Source: an uncultured Pseudovibrio sp. (GTDB lineage: Bacteria > Pseudomonadota > Alphaproteobacteria > Rhizobiales > Stappiaceae). From it: 57,283 nucleotides of DNA. Within the stretch, counting starts at the first letter, position 1. Each line of letters starts with the position of its first letter. This document shows, in pieces, positions 54,101 to 57,283 of this stretch. The translations under genes were made by a program, and so were the position numbers. Under the pieces are notes generated by a model, which saw only the letters and a list, made by a program, of their open reading frames with translations, did not search any database and was not told the DNA's origin. The stretch is from NCBI GenBank assembly GCA_947496145.1, contig CANMBS010000034.1, positions 1-57,283 on the forward strand. Direction: 5' to 3'.

Positions 54101-54129
54101 CCTTTGCCATCAACTCTCAAGTTGCTCAT
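51127..54129 (-). CDS. soxA: Sarcosine oxidase alpha subunit
   Basis: 1000 residues from ATG 54129. The N-terminal part (TVASALLANGVHLMGRSFKYHRPRG) is the ferredoxin-like domain, then the NAD/FAD domain (IVGAGPAGLAAALTAARNGTDVVLVDEHRELGGS) and the C-terminal GcvT folate domain (SFTGELGFEVNVPSEHGRALWEML). The tetramer oxidises sarcosine to glycine, H2O2 and 5,10-methylene-tetrahydrofolate. Its start overlaps the end of soxD by 20 bases. Confidence 0.95.
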   Translation of the reverse strand: MSNLRVDGKGRINRDKRVRFTFDGISYEGYEGDTVASALLANGVHLMGRSFKYHRPRGPVTAGSEEPNALIGTSRSGAGRFEPNTRATVQEIYEGLTTVSQNKWPSLNFDVGAVNDKLHKLFAAGFYYKTFMWPKSFWDKVYEPVIRASAGLGVSPSEPDADTYASRYLHTELLIVGAGPAGLAAALTAARNGTDVVLVDEHRELGGSLLSEAPRSIDGKLTEVWLSECIEELKACSNVRIMTRSVAIGYYHENMVGVAEKLTDHLESPPAGAPRERMWRIRAKEVILAQGALERPLVFDGNDRPGVMMASAAQTYLNRFGVKVGTVAVIVTSHDSAWYAAFDLADAGVKIAALVDVRPSVGEHLLSEARERGISVKPGHTVTNVSGKKRVSSVKVGEVTGEGKVTDITSVSCDAVLMSGGWTPSLHLFSHTKGSLHWDEENEVFLPGEKTERCHVAGGGRGLWSQQAAFDDGVHAAEQALASLGQTAKAVSVDVDGDRAGSGIVMEELPSNDDKFARRAFVDFQNDVTAKDIRLAVREGMLSIEHVKRFTTNGMATDQGKMSNMNGLKIAADELGRPAPKVGLTTFRPPYTPTTFGTFAGYHKDELFEVTRKTNIDSWAEENGAVFEPVSLWRRAWYYPRAGEDMHAAVARECRETRASVGMFDASTLGKIEVVGPDAAEFMNRMYTNPWTKLAPGRCRYGLLLGEDGFIRDDGVIGRISQDRFHVTTTTGGAARVLTMMEHFLQTEWPDLDVWLTSTTEQWSTIALNGPNARKVLEPFVEGTDLSAESFPHMALRECTVGGFEARLFRVSFTGELGFEVNVPSEHGRALWEMLYQEGKKYDMCVYGTETMHVLRAEKGYIIVGQDTDGTVTPADAGLTWAIGKKKPDFVGKRSLTRPDMLLPTRKQLVGLLTEDPTVVLEEGAQIVEAGDTSIPAKMLGHVTSSYWSEALGRSIAMALVEGGFERDGKSIDIPMPGQTHRATVTGTVFYDPDGTRINL

Positions 54130-54427
54130 TGCTCTCTTCACCTTCTTCAGAACCTGTCGGACACGGCTGGCCAATCTCATAGGCCGTGATAAACTTGTCG
54201 CTCACGGTGTTGCGCAAGGCATTGAAATAGCGCCCGCATCCATGTGTATGGCGCCACTGCTCCGCATGATCACCGCGCACGTTGGAGCGGATGAACAGGT
54301 AGTCGCGCCATTGTGCATCACTTTGCTCTGCGGGGTTCAAAGGGCGAGCGATATGTGCTTGCCCTGCATATTCAAACTCAAGCTCTGGCAGCTTTTCCTT
54401 GCAATAAGGACAGTAGATCAAAAGCAT
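54110..54427 (-). CDS. soxD: Sarcosine oxidase delta subunit
   Basis: 105 residues. The zinc site ligands are visible: CPYCKEK at the N-terminus and HTHGCGRYFNALR in the middle. The DYLFIRSNVRG block is standard. It lies between soxB and soxA with 11 bases and a 20-base overlap respectively. Confidence 0.93.
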   Translation of the reverse strand: MLLIYCPYCKEKLPELEFEYAGQAHIARPLNPAEQSDAQWRDYLFIRSNVRGDHAEQWRHTHGCGRYFNALRNTVSDKFITAYEIGQPCPTGSEEGEESNEQLES

Positions 54428-54438
54428 TGGCTGCCTCC

Positions 54439-55692
54439 TTAGTGCGCAACAGCAGCAGCGGCTGCTTCGTCGATCAGACGCCCGGTTTCGAAACGCTCAA
54501 GCGTGAATGGCGCATTGATTGGATGAGGTTCATCTTTTGCAATAGTGTGCGCAAACACATGCGCAGAGCCCGGTGTCGCCTTGAAGCCACCCGTACCCCA
54601 ACCGCAGTTGAGGTAAAGCCCTTGCACTGGTGTCTTGCCAAGGATCGGGGAACGATCAGGCGTCACATCCACAACACCGCCCCACTTGCGAAGCATCCGC
54701 ATACGCCGGAAGATCGGGAACACTTCGCATATGGCAGCAAGGGTATGCTCAATCAAAGGCAGCCCGCCGCGTTGAGAGTAAGAAACGTACTGATCTGTCC
54801 CAGACCCAATCACCAGCTCGCCCTTATCAGACTGACTGATGTAAGCATGCACAGTGTTGGACATGACCACCTGAGGGAAAATCGGCTTCACTGGCTCAGA
54901 AACGAGAGCCTGCAATGGGTAGCTTTCCAGCGGCAGCCGAACACCAGCCGTATCCATCACGACGGATGTACCACCTGCCGCAGACACTGCGATCTTCTTT
55001 GCTTTCACAAAACCACGTGCTGTTTGCAGGCCGGTCACAGCTCCATCTGGTCCACGTTCAATAGAGAGAACCGGGCAGTTCTGAATGATGTCAACGCCGC
55101 GTGCCGCAGCTGCACGAGCATAGCCCCAGGCCACCGCATCGTGCCGCGCTGTTCCGCCGCGCTGCTGAAATGCTGCGCCCATCACCGGATAGCGTGCATT
55201 TGCAGCAATATTGAGCGGAGGGCATTTCTCTTTGGCTTGTTTCGGTGTGAGCCAGACGTTGTCGACGCCGTTCAACCGGTTGGCATGGATATGCCGCTTG
55301 AAGCTCTGCACGTCATGAACATTATGCGCCAGCATCATTACGCCACGCTGCGAGAACATGACGTTGTAGTTGAGGGCCTGACTAAGACCATCCCAAAGAT
55401 CAACCGCGTGATCATAAAGCCGCGCGCTTTCATCGTAAAGGTAGTTGGAACGGATGATGGTGGTGTTGCGACCCGTATTGCCGCCGCCAAGCCATCCTTT
55501 GTCAATCACTGCTACTTTAGTAATGCCGTGCTCTTTAGCCAAGTAATAGGCAGCACCAAGACCATGACCACCGGCACCGACGATGATGACGTCATACTCG
55601 CTCTTGAGTTCGGCATCAGGCCATTGCGGTTCTGCATTTTTATAGCCTGTAAGTGCACCCTTCAGGAGCGATACTGCGGAAAATTTTGACAA
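54439..55692 (-). CDS. soxB: Sarcosine oxidase beta subunit (TTG start)
   Basis: 417 residues. The start is TTG at 55692, behind a full AAGGAGGT ribosome site; the protein then begins SKFSAVSLLKGALTG, the normal family N-terminus, so longer frames are rejected. VIIVGAGGHGLGAAYYLAKEHG binds FAD; WLGGGNTGRNTTIIRSNYL holds the covalent FMN histidine region in this family, here with Asn at that block. It is the dehydrogenase subunit and first gene of soxBDAG. No glyA gene is next to it, as often seen in other bacteria. Confidence 0.93.
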   Translation of the reverse strand: MSKFSAVSLLKGALTGYKNAEPQWPDAELKSEYDVIIVGAGGHGLGAAYYLAKEHGITKVAVIDKGWLGGGNTGRNTTIIRSNYLYDESARLYDHAVDLWDGLSQALNYNVMFSQRGVMMLAHNVHDVQSFKRHIHANRLNGVDNVWLTPKQAKEKCPPLNIAANARYPVMGAAFQQRGGTARHDAVAWGYARAAAARGVDIIQNCPVLSIERGPDGAVTGLQTARGFVKAKKIAVSAAGGTSVVMDTAGVRLPLESYPLQALVSEPVKPIFPQVVMSNTVHAYISQSDKGELVIGSGTDQYVSYSQRGGLPLIEHTLAAICEVFPIFRRMRMLRKWGGVVDVTPDRSPILGKTPVQGLYLNCGWGTGGFKATPGSAHVFAHTIAKDEPHPINAPFTLERFETGRLIDEAAAAAVAH

Positions 55693-55790
55693 GGCGACCT
55701 CCTTGGAATTCAAGCAAGTTTGCCCACTAAGTAAAATCGTGTATGGTATCTTCGCGAAGAATTCAGAGTATTTTTGCGCAAGGGGTGCAG

Positions 55791-56777
55791 ATGGAAAATA
55801 CCGTAAAACCCTCAGGACAATCCCGGTCTGCACTCAATGTTGGCTTCATTCTTGCCAATCGCTTCACGCTTTCCGCCTTCGCCAGTTTCATTGATGTCCT
55901 GCGCCTCTCAGCGGATGAAGGAGACAGCAGTCGCCCGATCCTGTGTAACTGGAGTGTTATTGCGCCCGGCATGAAGCCCATCCGTGCAAGCTGTGGTGTG
56001 CGCATTCATCCTGATACTGTTCTGGCAGATCCATCTGACTTCGATTATCTGGTTATTGTTGGTGGCCTGATTGAGCATATCGAGCGGCTGGATCACCGCT
56101 ACGTCGATTACCTGCAAAGTGCAGTGGCAAAGAACGTTCCGCTGATTGGACTATGCACCGGCAGCTTCATTCTGCACCATGCAGGACTTATGAACGGATA
56201 TAAATGCTGCGTCAGCTGGTTCCATCGTGCAGACTTTCTGGAGCAGTTCGACGGTCTTGAACCGGTCTCAGACCGGATCTTCGTGGTAGACCGGGATAGA
56301 ATCTCCTGCTCTGGCGGCACGAGCGCTGTTCATGTGGCTGCTTATCTGGTGGAGCGTCACATAGGCCAGCGTCAAGCGCGTAAAAGTCTGAATATTCTTA
56401 TGGTGGACGAAGCGCAGGATGCCAGTAAAGCTCAGCCGTTTGGGCCTGTAACTCTCAAGGCAAAAGGCAATCTGGTCCAGCGTGCGGTGCTTATGATGCA
56501 GCAGGAAACAGAAAACCTGCGCAGCATTGAGCAACTCTGCAAAATGCTTGGAGTAGGGCGCCGTAGTCTGGAGATGAAATTCAAAGCGGACTTGGGCAAA
56601 TCACCAGCTGAAGCCCTCAGTCACATCCGCATAGAAGAAGCCAAACGCCTGCTGGATGGAACTGACGCCACCATCACCGACATCGCAATACGCTCTGGTT
56701 TCTTTGATGCTTCCCACTTTAACAAGGTCTTTAAAAAGTACACTGGCCAAACCGCCAGCTCCTATCGCAGGCATTAG
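55791..56777 (+). CDS. Second GlxA-family (GbdR-like) AraC-type regulator
   Basis: 328 residues from ATG 55791 with an AAGGGG site. Same architecture as the regulator at 44667: DJ-1/PfpI-like domain (IGLCTGSFILHHAGLMNGYKC) and C-terminal AraC domain (RSIEQLCKMLGVGRRSLEMKF, ITDIAIRSGFFDASHFNKVFKKYTG). The N-terminal halves are very alike (ANRFTLSAFASFIDVLRLSADEGD versus ARRFTLCAFANF...), the DNA-binding halves less so. It is divergent from soxB by 98 bases and probably controls sox. Confidence 0.9.
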   Translation: MENTVKPSGQSRSALNVGFILANRFTLSAFASFIDVLRLSADEGDSSRPILCNWSVIAPGMKPIRASCGVRIHPDTVLADPSDFDYLVIVGGLIEHIERLDHRYVDYLQSAVAKNVPLIGLCTGSFILHHAGLMNGYKCCVSWFHRADFLEQFDGLEPVSDRIFVVDRDRISCSGGTSAVHVAAYLVERHIGQRQARKSLNILMVDEAQDASKAQPFGPVTLKAKGNLVQRAVLMMQQETENLRSIEQLCKMLGVGRRSLEMKFKADLGKSPAEALSHIRIEEAKRLLDGTDATITDIAIRSGFFDASHFNKVFKKYTGQTASSYRRH

Positions 56778-56782
56778 AGTGG

Positions 56783-56819
56783 GTGCGACTGTGAGAGTAT
56801 ATGGCTCCCACAGTCGCAC
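56783..56819. terminator. Convergent terminator after the second regulator
   Basis: A 15-bp stem with one mismatch (GTGCGACTGTGAGAG / CTCCCACAGTCGCAC) and a 7-base loop, placed between the + strand regulator and the minus-strand RTX remnant. Confidence 0.8.
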
Positions 56820-56827
56820 GTTGCTCT

Positions 56828-57054
56828 TTAGACAAACTGAAAATCGTCTTCATGCAGCTCAGACTTAGAAAGATCAATCAGAGTGATGGTGACTCCAGTC
56901 TCCAACATAATCTCAGTATTCTCTCCTACATCACTGGTTGCAGCAAGGACCGCATCAAAATTTGCAAATGTACTTGATGCTAGTTGGATGAAGTCGTCAG
57001 AACCTGCACCTGCCTGGAATCCAGAAATACTATCATTTCCAGAAACCGTATCAG
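56828..57054 (-). pseudogene. C-terminal end of an RTX/calcium-binding secreted protein
   Basis: About 75 residues: DTVSGNDSISGFQAGAGSDDF, a FANFDAVLAATSDVGENTE stretch and the end LSKSELHEDDFQFV. This is the usual C-terminal block of large hemolysin-type calcium-binding proteins, which serves as the type I secretion signal. The rest of the gene would lie beyond 57054, where the IS481 end begins, so the gene is cut. A GTG in the IS end lies in frame but would not give a working protein. Confidence 0.75.
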
Positions 57055-57283
57055 TGTTCACTGAAGAGGTTGTTCATTGCGTTTAGATGTTTGATGTTGG
57101 TTTCACCACAAACGAACACAAGAGATCCATGAGATGAACACCCCGCATAAGAATGCCCGAACCACGCCGTATAGTCGAGAGCAGATGGTAAAACGAGTGC
57201 TGGAGCAGCGGCAGCCGGTTGAACAGGTTGCCTGGTCGTTTGCAGTCAGTGTTCGCACGGTGCGCAAATGGATTGGCCGCTAT
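57055..57283 (+). mobile_element. IS481-family element, left part (runs off the window)
   Basis: It begins with TGTTCACTGAAGAGG. The 229 bases seen are nearly the same as the minus-strand copy ending at 3787. It sits in the RTX gene. The right end lies outside the window. Confidence 0.8.
57134..57283 (+). CDS. IS481-family transposase, N-terminal 50 residues
   Basis: Start MNTPHKNARTTPYSREQMVKR, then QPVEQVAWSFAVSVRTVRKWIGRY, the leading helix-turn-helix of the family. No stop codon is seen, whereas the copy at 3057-3708 has two stops in the same stretch. This copy may be active; its catalytic part lies beyond the window. Confidence 0.85.
   Translation, partial: MNTPHKNARTTPYSREQMVKRVLEQRQPVEQVAWSFAVSVRTVRKWIGRY

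Noticed and set aside
54313-55689. Long open frame on the + strand (458 codons)
   Set aside because: Antisense shadow of soxB; the protein is His-, Arg- and Cys-rich without family motifs.
1-57283. CRISPR array, tRNA or rRNA genes
   Set aside because: No regularly spaced direct repeats, cloverleaf or rRNA-like sequence was seen on either strand.

Overview
The window looks like accessory and metabolic DNA from a marine alphaproteobacterium. Gene content points to the Rhodobacterales/Rhizobiales side of the class (TRAP transporters, GbcA/GbcB betaine demethylase, tetrameric sarcosine oxidase, IS427-group IS5, IS481 and IS6 elements). The moderate G+C and the eukaryote-like kinase genes would fit something like Pseudovibrio, but that genus is an inference.

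Layout: 1-4.3 kb holds the tail of an IS5-type transposase, a lone cobalamin-type radical SAM gene and a decayed IS481 copy. 3.8-13.9 kb is a hexuronate/aldonate locus: a DctPQM TRAP transporter, L-idonate-5-dehydrogenase-like idnD, one intact mannonate dehydratase (uxuA) and a GntR regulator. Beside them lie broken copies of kdgK, uxuA and uxuB, and a yhcH-like gene that has lost its start codon. Two near-identical 14-bp palindromes, one in front of gntR/uxuA and one upstream of dctP, are probably the regulator's operators. 14.0-16.5 kb is an IS graveyard: an IS5-family element carrying a 98-bp MITE-like insertion with a TA duplication, a decayed IS6-family element, and the tail of a short-chain dehydrogenase cut by it.

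16.6-25.4 kb is an acyl-CoA catabolic locus: three acyl-CoA dehydrogenases, two short-chain dehydrogenases, a MaoC hydratase, an aminoglycoside-phosphotransferase-like kinase and a TetR regulator. The pairing of kinase and dehydrogenase recalls the phosphorylation/elimination route for 4-hydroxyacyl-CoA. 25.5-30.7 kb is a mix of small genes (lipoprotein, CYTH protein, alpha/beta hydrolase, nucleotidyltransferase-fold protein, two small membrane proteins, enoyl-CoA hydratase).

30.8-40.5 kb is the most unusual part. It starts with two paralogous eukaryote-like Ser/Thr kinases: the first has PPxY motifs and an apparently complete catalytic core, the second is a predicted pseudokinase. An MFS transporter follows, then five tightly coupled genes (KAS III, NAD-dependent epimerase, metallo-beta-lactamase-fold hydrolase, F390-synthetase-like adenylate-forming enzyme, ATP-grasp ligase) that look like an uncharacterised biosynthetic pathway.

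40.7-56.8 kb is a glycine betaine to glycine demethylation island: BCCT uptake, GbcAB, a dimethylglycine-dehydrogenase-like flavoprotein, sarcosine oxidase SoxBDAG, PurU to handle formyl-tetrahydrofolate, and two GlxA/GbdR-type regulators. The window ends in the C-terminal remnant of an RTX-type protein cut by a second, better preserved IS481 copy in inverted orientation to the first.
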